Assembly (NCBI GenBank): GCA_937950415.1
Contig: CALFDL010000242.1
Location: 1 to 7,453, forward strand
From: an uncultured Collinsella sp.
GTDB lineage: Bacteria; Actinomycetota; Coriobacteriia; Coriobacteriales; Coriobacteriaceae
Direction of reading: 5' to 3'
DNA length: 7,453 bases
The stretch's first letter is position 1; each line of letters starts with the position of its first letter. The position numbers and the translations under genes are program-made. Of the stretch, positions 1 through 6,870 are shown one piece after another. The notes beneath the pieces are model-generated. The model ran no database searches and was not told the origin of the DNA. It worked only from the letters and a program-made list of their open reading frames with translations.

Positions 1-106
1 TGCCCAAAATGGCCTCGATCTCGGTGAGCTTATGGGCGTTGCCCGTTGCCACGACAATGGTCGCCGCCGGATCGAGGGTGTCGATGTCGATCTTCTCAAG
101 TGCCAT
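1..106 (-). CDS. rdgB: RdgB/HAM1-family XTP/dITP diphosphohydrolase, N-terminal part only
   Basis: Only the first 35 codons are present; the gene runs off the left edge. The reading starts MALEKIDIDT and reaches IVVATGNAHKLTEIEAIL at residues 17-34. This matches the first beta strand and the substrate-binding T/S-x-N-x-x-K-x-x-E signature of the HAM1/RdgB family (N23, K26, E29). Family members hydrolyse XTP, dITP and ITP to the monophosphate and pyrophosphate in the cytoplasm, keeping deaminated purines out of nucleic acids. The start is supported by an AAGGAGA ribosome-binding site six bases upstream (about 113-119). It lies 143 bp downstream of rph; rph followed by an RdgB homologue is also the order in Bacillus subtilis. 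Identification rests on the N-terminus alone. Confidence 0.88.
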   Translation of the reverse strand, partial: MALEKIDIDTLDPAATIVVATGNAHKLTEIEAILG

Positions 107-187
107 GAATGGTCTCCTTGTCTCTATAGCAATGCCGCGCCGAGGGCGACGAGGGCCTCCGCCTCTCCCCTCTCAATCAACGGCAGT

Positions 188-216
188 CTTATACTTCGAC
201 GTTTTCCCAGATAAAA
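188..216 (-). promoter_or_regulatory. Possible weak promoter for rdgB
   Basis: On the minus strand a TATAAG -10-like box lies at 188-193. At 17-bp spacing the -35 position (211-216) reads TTTTAT, which is a poor match. It sits downstream of the putative rph terminator, where an rdgB promoter would be expected if termination is efficient. The support is weak. Confidence 0.2.
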
Positions 217-250
217 CCTGCCAAAATAAACCTGTCACTTTTTGGTAGGT
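211..250 (-). terminator. Putative intrinsic terminator or attenuating hairpin after rph
   Basis: On the minus strand ACCTACCAAAA (250-240) pairs with TTTTGGCAGGT (226-216) over 11 positions with one G-U wobble. The loop is 13 nt, and a TTTAT stretch follows the stem. The 5' arm includes the last base of the rph stop codon, so a terminating ribosome would cover it. The upper stem is A-U rich, so strength is uncertain. It could separate rph from rdgB or only damp read-through. Confidence 0.45.
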
Positions 251-975
251 CAGGCGAGGGCCTGGCGCTGGAGCTCGATGAGCTCGGCGATGCCTTTGTC
301 GCCCAGGTCGAGCAGGGCGTTGAGGCGCTTACGGTCAAAGGGCGCCTGCTCGCCGGTGCCCTGGAGCTCGATCATCTCACCGGTATCGGTGGCGACGAGG
401 TTCATGTCGACCTCGGCATGGCTGTCCTCGGAATAATCGAGGTCAAGCAGCGTATTGCCGTCGACAACGCCCATGGAGATGGCAGCCACCTGGCCGGTAA
501 GCGGGATGCGCTCGATCTTGCCCGCCTCGACCCACATGGCGAGGGCGTCGTGCAGCGCCACCCAGGCGCCGGTAATGCTCGCTGTACGCGTGCCGCCATC
601 GGCCTGAATCACATCGCAGTCGACGGTGACGGTGTACTCGCCGAGCGCCTTCATGTTAACGACGGTACGCAGGCTGCGGCCAATGAGGCGCTCGATCTCC
701 ATGGAGCGGCCCTTGCGGTTGGCATGCTCGCGCTTGCAGCGCTTGCCGGTCGAGGCCGGCAGCATCGCATATTCCGCCGTTACCCAGCCGGCCTTGGCGC
801 CCTTGCGCCAGCCCGGCACGCCTTCCTCGATAGTGGCAGCGCACAGCACGCGCGTGTCGCCGAACTCGGCCAAACACGAGCCGTGGGCGTGCTTCATGAC
901 GCCACGGGTGAGCGTAACGGGGCGCAACTCGTTGGCGGCGCGGCCGTTGGCGCGGTTGACCTGCATGTACTCCAT
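250..975 (-). CDS. rph: Ribonuclease PH
   Basis: This 241-residue protein is of normal RNase PH length. It is a phosphorolytic 3'-to-5' exoribonuclease that trims nucleotides downstream of the tRNA CCA end, releasing nucleoside diphosphates; family members form ring hexamers. Visible family blocks are [11 protein letters not shown] (10-20), [11 protein letters not shown] (63-73), [15 protein letters not shown] (89-103), the phosphate-binding region [14 protein letters not shown] (124-137, with G128-T129-R130), [15 protein letters not shown] (178-192) and ELQGTGE (203-209). The start at 975 is preferred over the internal ATG at 966 because AAAGGA (983-988) lies seven bases upstream of it. The gene follows murI after 54 bp and precedes rdgB, so it is probably co-transcribed with them. 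A hairpin overlaps its stop codon. Confidence 0.97.
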   Translation of the reverse strand: MEYMQVNRANGRAANELRPVTLTRGVMKHAHGSCLAEFGDTRVLCAATIEEGVPGWRKGAKAGWVTAEYAMLPASTGKRCKREHANRKGRSMEIERLIGRSLRTVVNMKALGEYTVTVDCDVIQADGGTRTASITGAWVALHDALAMWVEAGKIERIPLTGQVAAISMGVVDGNTLLDLDYSEDSHAEVDMNLVATDTGEMIELQGTGEQAPFDRKRLNALLDLGDKGIAELIELQRQALA

Positions 976-1029
976 AGAAATATCCTTTCGGCAAAAGACG
1001 TGGCGAAGGCTTTGGCGGCTGCCTTACAT

Positions 1030-1914
1030 CTATTTCAGCTCATCGATATCGATATGTTCGATGCTCTTGAGCGGCTGACCAAAGATAAAGCTGCCCGCCA
1101 CCGCAAACTCGGCAATGTTATCGGCCGTCGTGGCAAAACGATGCTGCGGCTCGGCGGCGTCGCCCGCCAGCTGCTCGCGGCGCGTGAGGATATCGGTCAG
1201 CTCGCGTGTGGTCTCCTCGGCGGAACTCACGACGCGCACCCCAGGCCCCAGCGCATGGCGGATAGGTCCCACCAACAGCGGAAAATGCGTACAGCCGAGC
1301 ACCACGGTATCGATACCGTGGTCGCGCAGCGGCTCAACCGTGGCACCCACCAGCGCACGCACGGCAGGCGTATCGAAGATGTCCTCGTTCTCGAGCCACT
1401 GCTCCTGCAGGTGCGCACCCGACGCGAGCTCATGCTCGACGACCTCGACAAAGCTCGAAGCAGGGCAGCCGTACACGTCCACGCCGGCATCCAGGTCCTG
1501 GATGGCGCGCATGTAGGCGCCCGAGCGAATGGTAAGGTTGGTGGCGAGCACGCCCACGCGACGCGAGCGGGTGCTGTTGATTGCCGCACGGGCACCCGGC
1601 GCGATCACGCCGATCACGGGAACGTCGAGCACCTGCTGGGCCAGACGCAAGGCCGCAGCTGTCGCCGTGTTGCAGGCGATGACCATAATCTTGACGTCGT
1701 GCTTCGACAGCCAACGGCCCGCCTGCAACGCAAACGAGCGCACCTCTTCCTCGGTGCGCGTGCCGTAGGGGCAGCGCTTAGTGTCGCCAAAGTAGTAGAC
1801 GGACTCGTGCGGCAGCGCCGTCGCGATGGCGCGCGCAACCGTCAGACCGCCCAAACCAGAATCGAACACGCCAATCGGGCGCGTGTCGCCTGCCAGATTC
1901 TCGATATCGGACAT
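1030..1914 (-). CDS. murI: Glutamate racemase
   Basis: This 294-residue protein belongs to the Asp/Glu racemase family. It interconverts L- and D-glutamate without a cofactor and supplies D-Glu for MurD-dependent peptidoglycan synthesis in the cytoplasm. The family signature GVFDSGLGGLTVARA is at 15-29, followed by GDTKRCPYG (43-51). Both catalytic cysteines are present: C81 in VIACNTATAAA and C208 in LGCTHFPLL, with H210 next to the second. D18 matches the conserved aspartate of the first motif. The first ATG is used; GGTGAGG lies upstream but only two bases from the start, so the ribosome-binding site is unusually close. The gene sits 51 bp after the HAD phosphatase gene and 54 bp before rph. 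Pairing with murE in the same run of genes fits cell-wall precursor supply. Confidence 0.97.
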   Translation of the reverse strand: MSDIENLAGDTRPIGVFDSGLGGLTVARAIATALPHESVYYFGDTKRCPYGTRTEEEVRSFALQAGRWLSKHDVKIMVIACNTATAAALRLAQQVLDVPVIGVIAPGARAAINSTRSRRVGVLATNLTIRSGAYMRAIQDLDAGVDVYGCPASSFVEVVEHELASGAHLQEQWLENEDIFDTPAVRALVGATVEPLRDHGIDTVVLGCTHFPLLVGPIRHALGPGVRVVSSAEETTRELTDILTRREQLAGDAAEPQHRFATTADNIAEFAVAGSFIFGQPLKSIEHIDIDELK

Positions 1915-1965
1915 TACCTCACCAGTCTCTCTCGAAAAGACATGTCCAAGTGCGGCGACGCCGCG

Positions 1966-2877
1966 CTACGAACGCGCCGCGACCAGCAGCTCTGCCGTCG
2001 CCGCCCAACCGTCGACAATTTTGCCGCGCGTAACGAAAGCGTTCTCGCAAGCAGCCAAGAACTCGGGCGCGCCGGCGCTTGTCAGGCCATTCTCGACCAG
2101 GCAGAACGTGCCCACGTGATCGGCCATGTAGAAGTCGGACTCGGAATCGCCGAGTGCGAGCGTCTCCTCGCGCTCGATCCCTAGGTGCTCGCAGAAGCGC
2201 GCAATGGCAACGCCCTTGTTGAGGCCCGCGGGGTTGATGTTGAAGGCGCGACCGTCCTCGACGCGATCGAGCTCGAGCGTCGTCGGCTTGGAAAGATGCG
2301 TCAGATGGCCGTTGCAAGCCCAGATCAGACCGCAGCCGGCCTCGTCCAGGATGGCCTGGACCTCATCGTCGGGCACATCGCCGCGCATGCCGACGGTGAC
2401 CTCGCGGTACTTGTAGCCGGTCGACATGTCGTTGTGATACTCGATCTTGTGCGGCCAGCGGGCGAGGATCTTCTCGCACACGCCGGTCTGCTCGATCACC
2501 TGGTGCGGCGTGAGACCGCAAGAGGGGTCGTAGGGCATGTCGCCGGTCAGATACTCCCAATCGTTGGCTTTGAGGTCGTACATGACCAGGCCGCCCATCT
2601 CACCAATGTAGGAGTTGAGGCCGAGCACGCGCGCATCCTCGTGGATCATGGTGCGGTTGCGGCCCGAGGTGGGAACCACCTGAATACCAGCGCGAGCGAG
2701 CGCCACGACGGCCTCGACGAGTTTGGTCGAGGGGTTGCCGTCGTTGTCGAGCAGCACGCACGAGCCGGGTGCGAGCATCGTGGCATCCAGGTCGGTAAAG
2801 ACGTACTTGACCTTGGCCAAGCGCTCGCGCATCTCGCCCGAAAGCTCGGCAACGGTCGGCAGGGTGTTGTGGGACAT
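1966..2877 (-). CDS. HAD-superfamily phosphatase, Cof/MPGP-like (type IIB), substrate unknown
   Basis: With the start at 2877 the protein has 303 residues. The four HAD motifs are in order: motif I FTDLDAT (27-33, nucleophile D29 and acid D31), motif II PTSGR (69-73), the lysine of motif III in GLNKG (K221), and motif IV ALGDSESD (241-248, D244 and D248). The roughly 150-residue insertion between motifs II and III is typical of type C2/IIB caps, as in Cof-type, sucrose-phosphate and mannosyl-3-phosphoglycerate phosphatases. Motif I carries alanine where glycine is usual. The substrate cannot be read from sequence. An upstream in-frame ATG at 2919 would add 14 residues but has no ribosome-binding site, whereas GGAG lies five bases before 2877. 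The gene lies between murE (107 bp) and murI (51 bp), presumably in their operon. Confidence 0.85.
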   Translation of the reverse strand: MSHNTLPTVAELSGEMRERLAKVKYVFTDLDATMLAPGSCVLLDNDGNPSTKLVEAVVALARAGIQVVPTSGRNRTMIHEDARVLGLNSYIGEMGGLVMYDLKANDWEYLTGDMPYDPSCGLTPHQVIEQTGVCEKILARWPHKIEYHNDMSTGYKYREVTVGMRGDVPDDEVQAILDEAGCGLIWACNGHLTHLSKPTTLELDRVEDGRAFNINPAGLNKGVAIARFCEHLGIEREETLALGDSESDFYMADHVGTFCLVENGLTSAGAPEFLAACENAFVTRGKIVDGWAATAELLVAARS

Positions 2878-2942
2878 GGTTACTCCGTTTACGTAGAAGG
2901 GTTTGGGCTTGGACGGCATGTTTTGATTGAGGGAACACGTTT

Positions 2943-2975
2943 ATGGCGACAGCGCACTCAGGGCGCCTTCGCCAT
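2943..2975 (-). other. Intercistronic hairpin between murE and the HAD gene
   Basis: A perfect 7-bp outer stem (ATGGCGA at 2943-2949 with TCGCCAT at 2969-2975) encloses a 2x2 internal loop and a 4-bp GCGC inner stem with a 7-nt loop. No T-run follows on either strand, so it is not a standard intrinsic terminator. An RNA-stability or processing element is possible, as is chance in GC-rich DNA. Confidence 0.4.
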
Positions 2976-2984
2976 CATGGTTCA

Positions 2985-4547
2985 TTAGTCAAACTGGGTA
3001 ACATCGATCAGGCGATTGGCCAACGAAAGGTCGCTCTCGATGGGCACGAACTCGTCACCCACGTGCATGAGCTCCTCGTCACCCTTTGCCAGCAGCAAGA
3101 CAATGGTGGGAGCATCGGGGTTGACGTACTCCTCGCGCGCCGCCTTGAACGCCGCATGCACAGCGGCTTCGCGATCGAGGATGATCTTGTTCGGCGTATC
3201 GTCGGGAACATGTTCGGCAAGCTCGCGACAGACCTTCATCGGGTCCTCGTGAGCTGGATCCTCGTTGGCAAAGATCATCAGGTCGGAATACGGTGCGGCC
3301 TCGCGCGGAAGCTGCTCGCGGCGCTCCTGCGCCTTGCCGCCGGCAGCGCCAAACAGCGCAATGACGGGGCTAGCGGGAAACGCGCGCTTCACCGACGAGA
3401 AAAGCGAACGGAACGAAAGCTGGTTGTGCGCATAGTCGACGACGCAGATCACGCGGCCGTCCTTCGACTCCACGACCTCCATACGGCCCGGCACACGCAG
3501 TTTGGAGAGGCCCTTCTTGATAGCCTCGATACCGATGCCGATCTCGCGCGCGGCGGCGATAGCGACCAGCGCGTTCTCCACGTTAAAGTCGCCCGCGATG
3601 CCCAGCAGGACCTTCTCCCCCGCCTCGGACTCGTCGGCACACAGGCCATGCAAGTTGAACTCGATGCTAAAGCCGACCATGCGTACGTCGCTCGCCCACA
3701 GGCTCGCCTCGGGATGCTCGACGCCAACGGTCACCAAGCGCTCGGCCGTCGACGCTGCCTCCAGCACACGGTCGACCTCTTCGGTGCCCAGATTCACCAC
3801 GGCAGTCTTTGCCTGGTCAAAGATCCTGAGTTTGCTCTCAAAATAATCCTCAAACGTGGGGTGTTCGATCGGCGAGATGTGGTCGCGGCCGATGTTGAGG
3901 AAGCACGCCACGTCAAACGGCAGATTCTCGACGCGTTGGTACTTGAGCGCCTGGCTCGAGACCTCCATGACCATGGACTGGCGACCGGACGTGCGGCAGT
4001 TGGCGATATGGCGCCAAACCTCGGGGGCCTCGGGCGTGGTGTTGGTGCTCTCGTAGCACTCGATACCATCGTCGGTACTCACCGAGCCGATCATGCCGCA
4101 GGACTCGCCCGCCGCCTTGATGATGGACTGGAGCATAAAAGCGGCCGTGGTCTTTCCCTTGGTGCCGGTGATGCCCACGATCTTGACGTCGTGGTCGGGA
4201 CGGTCGTAGACCTCCGGCGGCAACAGGGCCATGGCCGTGCGAACACTATCAACAACCAGCATCGCAGCACCGCTCTCCTTCGCCAGCGGCTCCAGAGACT
4301 CGACCAGCGACTCCTCGCACACAAATGCGACGGCGCCCGCATCGAGCGCCATGCTCAAAAACACGGGCTTAAAGGCAGCACCTTTGCAGAAGAACACGTC
4401 ACCTGCCGAGACCGCGCGCGAATCAAACGAGCAGCCGGTCACGGCACGCTCGTCAACCTGCTCTGAGGCGCGCAGCTCGCCGCACACATCGAGAAGCTTG
4501 GCAAGCGTATCGACCGTGGTCACGGTCGCGGAATCCGAATGGTGCAT
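2985..4547 (-). CDS. murE: UDP-MurNAc-tripeptide synthetase (MurE), probably lysine/ornithine type
   Basis: This 520-residue Mur ligase adds the third stem-peptide residue to UDP-MurNAc-L-Ala-D-Glu, using ATP, in the cytoplasm. The N-terminal domain holds FDSRAVSAGDVFFCKGAAF (41-59). The ATP-binding P-loop is GITGTKGKTT (125-134). It is followed by TTPE (170-173), MEVSSQAL (194-201), and DHISPIEHP with FEDYFESK (222-239), where K239 matches the carbamylated lysine. The C-terminal domain starts with RVPGRMEVV (351-359) and VDYAHN (370-375). Where meso-DAP enzymes have DNPR this one reads EDPAHEDP (429-436), lacking the DAP-binding arginine. Several blocks resemble the streptococcal lysine-adding MurE as I remember it. 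The start is supported by AAAGG six bases upstream and by a promoter at 4582-4610. It is the first gene of the minus-strand cluster. The exact amino acid is inferred. Confidence 0.93.
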   Translation of the reverse strand: MHHSDSATVTTVDTLAKLLDVCGELRASEQVDERAVTGCSFDSRAVSAGDVFFCKGAAFKPVFLSMALDAGAVAFVCEESLVESLEPLAKESGAAMLVVDSVRTAMALLPPEVYDRPDHDVKIVGITGTKGKTTAAFMLQSIIKAAGESCGMIGSVSTDDGIECYESTNTTPEAPEVWRHIANCRTSGRQSMVMEVSSQALKYQRVENLPFDVACFLNIGRDHISPIEHPTFEDYFESKLRIFDQAKTAVVNLGTEEVDRVLEAASTAERLVTVGVEHPEASLWASDVRMVGFSIEFNLHGLCADESEAGEKVLLGIAGDFNVENALVAIAAAREIGIGIEAIKKGLSKLRVPGRMEVVESKDGRVICVVDYAHNQLSFRSLFSSVKRAFPASPVIALFGAAGGKAQERREQLPREAAPYSDLMIFANEDPAHEDPMKVCRELAEHVPDDTPNKIILDREAAVHAAFKAAREEYVNPDAPTIVLLLAKGDEELMHVGDEFVPIESDLSLANRLIDVTQFD

Positions 4548-4581
4548 CTTTCACCTTTCTCAGCCATTTGGCAGGGACGGT

Positions 4582-4610
4582 TTTATAGTAACTGAAACGC
4601 ACCCACGCAA
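4582..4610 (-). promoter_or_regulatory. Probable promoter of murE and the downstream cluster
   Basis: On the minus strand TATAAA (4587-4582) is a 5-of-6 match to the -10 consensus. It lies exactly 17 bp downstream of TTGCGT (4610-4605), a 3-of-6 -35 match with the conserved TTG. Transcription would start near 4575, giving a leader of about 28 nt before the murE ATG. The -35 box overlaps the end of the asnB terminator T-run. Confidence 0.55.
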
Positions 4611-4633
4611 AAACGGCTCCCGGAGGAGCCGTT
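4609..4633 (-). terminator. Intrinsic terminator of asnB
   Basis: On the minus strand AACGGCTCC (4633-4625) pairs perfectly with GGAGCCGTT (4620-4612) over 9 bp around a TCCG loop. The stem runs into five consecutive T residues (4613-4609). It begins 25 bp after the asnB stop codon. A GC-rich stem with a T-run in this orientation is a textbook rho-independent terminator. On the plus strand it is followed by ACGCG, so it is not bidirectional. Confidence 0.88.
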
Positions 4634-4658
4634 ACGCGCAGGCGTTCGTAAGCCGAGG

Positions 4659-6539
4659 CTAGGCAGCCTGAACAGCGGGCTGGTCCTCGTCGATAAAGAA
4701 GCGCTTGTACCACACTAGGAACACGAGCGGCGTATAGATCTTGCGCTGGAAATCGCCCTTGCCCGCAAAGTGCAGATCGAGCAGGTGCATGAGCTCGTCG
4801 GTATCGAAGAACTCGCTTGCCCACGGCGCGGTGAAGTACTCCTTGACATAGTCGTACCACTTTTGCTCGCGCAGCCAGTAGACAATCGGCACCGGGAAGC
4901 CCACCTTGGGACGGGTGGCCCACTCATCAGGCAGCGACTTGTTGGCAGCGTGGCGGAGTACCTGTTTGTTGCCGTTCTCGTTGATGCGGTAGCGGTCGGG
5001 AATGTGCTCGGCGAACTCCATGACTTTGCGGTCCAGGAAGGGCACGCGCAGCTCCAGCGAGTGCGCCATGCACATCTTGTCGGCCTTGAGCAGAATGTCG
5101 CCCGGGAGCCACATGTTCATGTCCAGGTACTGCTTCTTGACCAGTTCGGGCTGACCCTTCACGCGTGCGTAGATGGGTGCAGCGAGCTCAAAGGCGCCAT
5201 CGCCGGTGTTGTACTCGGGCTTGAGCACGCCGTCGACCTCGCGCTCCGGCCATACCAGAGCCTGTCCCAGGAACGACTTCTCGGGGATCTCGGCACCCTT
5301 GACTAGGAAGTTATGTCCCTTGAAGTACGGCATATGCAGCGCCAGGTTACCGAGCGCGCGACGGATGGGCAGCGGCACCATCTTTTTGTACTTGCGCACC
5401 GGGACCGTGTCCTCGTAGTAGGCGTAGCCGCCAAAGAGCTCGTCGGCGCCTTCGCCCGAAAGCACCACGGTGACGTCCTTGCGGGCCATCTCGGCCAAGA
5501 ACCACAGCGGCACGGAAGACAGGTTGGACTGCGGCTCGTCCATGTGATACTGGATATCCTCAAGCGCACCGAAGAACTCGTCGGCGGTAATCATCTTGCG
5601 AACGTTCTCGACGCCGAGCTTATCGGAAAGTTCCTTGGCGTAGTTGGTCTCGTTGAAGTTCTTGTAGTCAAAGCCCACCGAGAAGGTCTTGTCGGGCATG
5701 AGGCAAGCGGCGATGTAGCTGGAGTCGACGCCACCGGAGAGGAACGACGCGACCTTGACGTCGGCGATGCGATGGGCCTCGACACTCTCGTGCACGACCT
5801 CGTCCAGCTCATCGACATACTCTTCGAACGGCTTCTCGACGGCAGAGTAATCGCAATCCCAGTAGCGCTCGATGTTCATCTTGCCGGTCGGGATATCGAC
5901 GGTAAAGTAGTGCGCCGGCGGCAGCTTGTAGACACCCTCGAAGAAGGTCTCCTCAGTCGCCGAATACTGCAGCGTCATGTACGGACGCAGAGCCTTTTTG
6001 TTGACCGCCTTGTGGAAGTGCGGGTAGTCCAGGAAGCTCTTGATCTCGGAACCAAAGAGCACGCCCGGAGCGCCGTCGCCCGCATCGGCCATGGGATAGT
6101 AGTAAAGCGGCTTGATGCCAAAGATGTCACGGGCGCCAAAAAGCTTGTTCTTCTTTTTGTCCCAGATGACGAAGGCGTACATACCGCGCAGACGATCGAG
6201 TACGGCCTCGCCCCACTCCTCGTAGCCGTGCAGGAGGCTCTCGGTGTCGGCGCCGCAGTGGAACTTGTAGCCCTTGGCCTCGAGCTCGGAACGGAGTTCT
6301 TGGAAGTTGTAGATCTCGCCGTTGAAGACAATGACGACGCTACCGTCCTCGTTGGCCATGGGTTGGGCGCCAGCCTCGGTCAGGTCGAGGATCGACAAGC
6401 GGCGGAAGCCGAGGGCAACGCGGCCGTCGATAAACTGACCGCCCATGTCGGGACCGCGATGGACGATGCGGTCCATCATCTTGGTGAGCACCTCGGATTG
6501 GTTATCCGTCCCACCGACAAAACCGACAAAACCGCACAT
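4659..6539 (-). CDS. asnB: Asparagine synthetase, glutamine-hydrolysing
   Basis: This 626-residue protein has normal AsnB length and both domains. It converts aspartate, glutamine and ATP into asparagine, glutamate, AMP and pyrophosphate in the cytoplasm. After removal of Met1, Cys2 of MCGFVGFVGG is the class-II amidotransferase nucleophile. Glutamine-site motifs follow: FRRLSILDL (45-53), FNGEIYN (72-78) and GADTES (96-101). The synthetase domain has the ATP-binding PP-loop FLSGGVDSS (266-274), VVLSGEGADELFGGY (358-372) and LKADKMCMAHSLELRVPFLD (484-503). The start is fixed by the catalytic cysteine and by AGGGGA five bases upstream. The gene stands alone, divergent from tRNA-Val, and ends in its own terminator. 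AsnB-like proteins sometimes amidate other substrates such as cell-wall peptides, but nothing here points that way. Confidence 0.96.
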   Translation of the reverse strand: MCGFVGFVGGTDNQSEVLTKMMDRIVHRGPDMGGQFIDGRVALGFRRLSILDLTEAGAQPMANEDGSVVIVFNGEIYNFQELRSELEAKGYKFHCGADTESLLHGYEEWGEAVLDRLRGMYAFVIWDKKKNKLFGARDIFGIKPLYYYPMADAGDGAPGVLFGSEIKSFLDYPHFHKAVNKKALRPYMTLQYSATEETFFEGVYKLPPAHYFTVDIPTGKMNIERYWDCDYSAVEKPFEEYVDELDEVVHESVEAHRIADVKVASFLSGGVDSSYIAACLMPDKTFSVGFDYKNFNETNYAKELSDKLGVENVRKMITADEFFGALEDIQYHMDEPQSNLSSVPLWFLAEMARKDVTVVLSGEGADELFGGYAYYEDTVPVRKYKKMVPLPIRRALGNLALHMPYFKGHNFLVKGAEIPEKSFLGQALVWPEREVDGVLKPEYNTGDGAFELAAPIYARVKGQPELVKKQYLDMNMWLPGDILLKADKMCMAHSLELRVPFLDRKVMEFAEHIPDRYRINENGNKQVLRHAANKSLPDEWATRPKVGFPVPIVYWLREQKWYDYVKEYFTAPWASEFFDTDELMHLLDLHFAGKGDFQRKIYTPLVFLVWYKRFFIDEDQPAVQAA

Positions 6540-6590
6540 ATACTATCCCCTCTGCTGTTGCTGGGCATCAAATCGAATCAGTAGCTTTTG

Positions 6591-6596
6591 AGTATA
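6591..6596 (-). promoter_or_regulatory. Possible -10 box of the asnB promoter
   Basis: On the minus strand TATACT (6596-6591) matches five of six consensus -10 positions and lies about 50 bp upstream of the asnB start. I see no good -35 box at 16-18 bp spacing. The promoter may depend on an activator, or the call may be wrong. Confidence 0.35.
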
Positions 6597-6707
6597 CCCG
6601 AGGGCGTAAAGAGGGGCGGAATGTTCAGGCAATCTCAACTGAATCAGCTCCGCTGTGACACGCACCGGTTACCTTTAATGGATATGAGGTGAATGGGGCG
6701 ATTGTTT

Positions 6708-6716
6708 TGCTATACT
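6708..6716 (+). promoter_or_regulatory. Extended -10 promoter of tRNA-Val
   Basis: TGCTATACT at 6708-6716 is an extended -10 element (TGn plus TATACT). It ends 10 bp before the first base of the mature tRNA, which puts the start of transcription a few bases upstream of it. No clear -35 hexamer is seen 17 bp further upstream; extended -10 promoters often lack one. Confidence 0.6.
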
Positions 6717-6726
6717 CTCTCCGCAC

Positions 6727-6802
6727 GGGCGATTGGCGCAACGGTTAGCGCAGGTGCTTTACACGCACAAGGCTGGGGGTTCGAATCCCTCATCGCCCAC
6801 CA
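6727..6802 (+). tRNA. tRNA-Val (anticodon UAC), CCA encoded
   Basis: A full cloverleaf can be folded by eye. The acceptor stem is GGGCGAT (6727-6733) with ATCGCCC (6792-6798), and the D-stem is GCGC (6736-6739) with GCGC (6748-6751) around an 8-nt loop containing GG. The anticodon loop TTTACAC (6758-6764) has the anticodon TAC at 6760-6762. The variable loop is AGGCT, and the T-loop TTCGAAT (6780-6786) is flanked by GGGGG and CCCTC. The discriminator A6799 is followed by encoded CCA (6800-6802). The length is 73 nt without CCA. The outermost anticodon-stem pair (6753 with 6769) is a G-A mismatch. The UAC anticodon decodes valine GUA and probably other GUN codons. It has an extended -10 promoter upstream and a terminator 10 nt downstream. 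Confidence 0.97.
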
Positions 6803-6807
6803 CTGAT
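6785..6807 (+). repeat. 23-bp direct repeat, copy 1 (tRNA-Val 3' end plus CTGAT)
   Basis: This copy spans the end of the T-loop, the 3' half of the T-stem, the 3' acceptor strand, CCA and five further bases. The same 23 bases recur at 6971-6993, exactly 186 bp downstream. A tRNA 3' end duplicated in this way is the usual form of an attachment-site core. An old partial tRNA duplication would look the same. Confidence 0.85.
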
Positions 6808-6812
6808 ATTGG

Positions 6813-6840
6813 AAACGGTCCTCGCAAGGGGACCGTTTTT
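6813..6840 (+). terminator. Intrinsic terminator of tRNA-Val
   Basis: AAACGGTCC (6813-6821) pairs with GGACCGTTT (6830-6838). The stem extends through a T-G wobble and a C-G pair that closes a GCAA tetraloop (6824-6827), giving 11 pairs. The stem runs into a TTTTT stretch at 6836-6840. It lies 10 nt beyond the tRNA CCA end. Confidence 0.9.
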
Positions 6841-6843
6841 GTT

Positions 6844-6870
6844 TGGGCCCAGCGCATGGGATTCGAACCC
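6844..6870. repeat. GGGCCCA box plus inverted T-arm motif, copy 1
   Basis: TTTGGGCCCA followed by CGCA and GGGATTCGAACCC (6858-6870) recurs almost unchanged 186 bp downstream at 7028-7056. The 13-mer GGGATTCGAACCC is the exact reverse complement of the tRNA-Val T-arm at 6777-6789. It therefore looks like the end of a tRNA read on the minus strand, but no complete minus-strand cloverleaf can be folded here. Confidence 0.7.

Noticed and set aside
418..2184. 588-codon open frame on the plus strand
   Set aside because: It lies antisense to rph, murI and the HAD gene, shows no recognisable domain, and is the usual by-product of strong GC3 bias in the real minus-strand genes.
2943..4466. 507-codon open frame on the plus strand
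   Set aside because: It is antisense to murE, which has all Mur ligase motifs. The composition, rich in His, Arg, Ala and Gly, is typical of a shadow frame.
5313..6584. 423-codon open frame on the plus strand
   Set aside because: It is antisense to asnB, with no ribosome-binding site or family motif seen.
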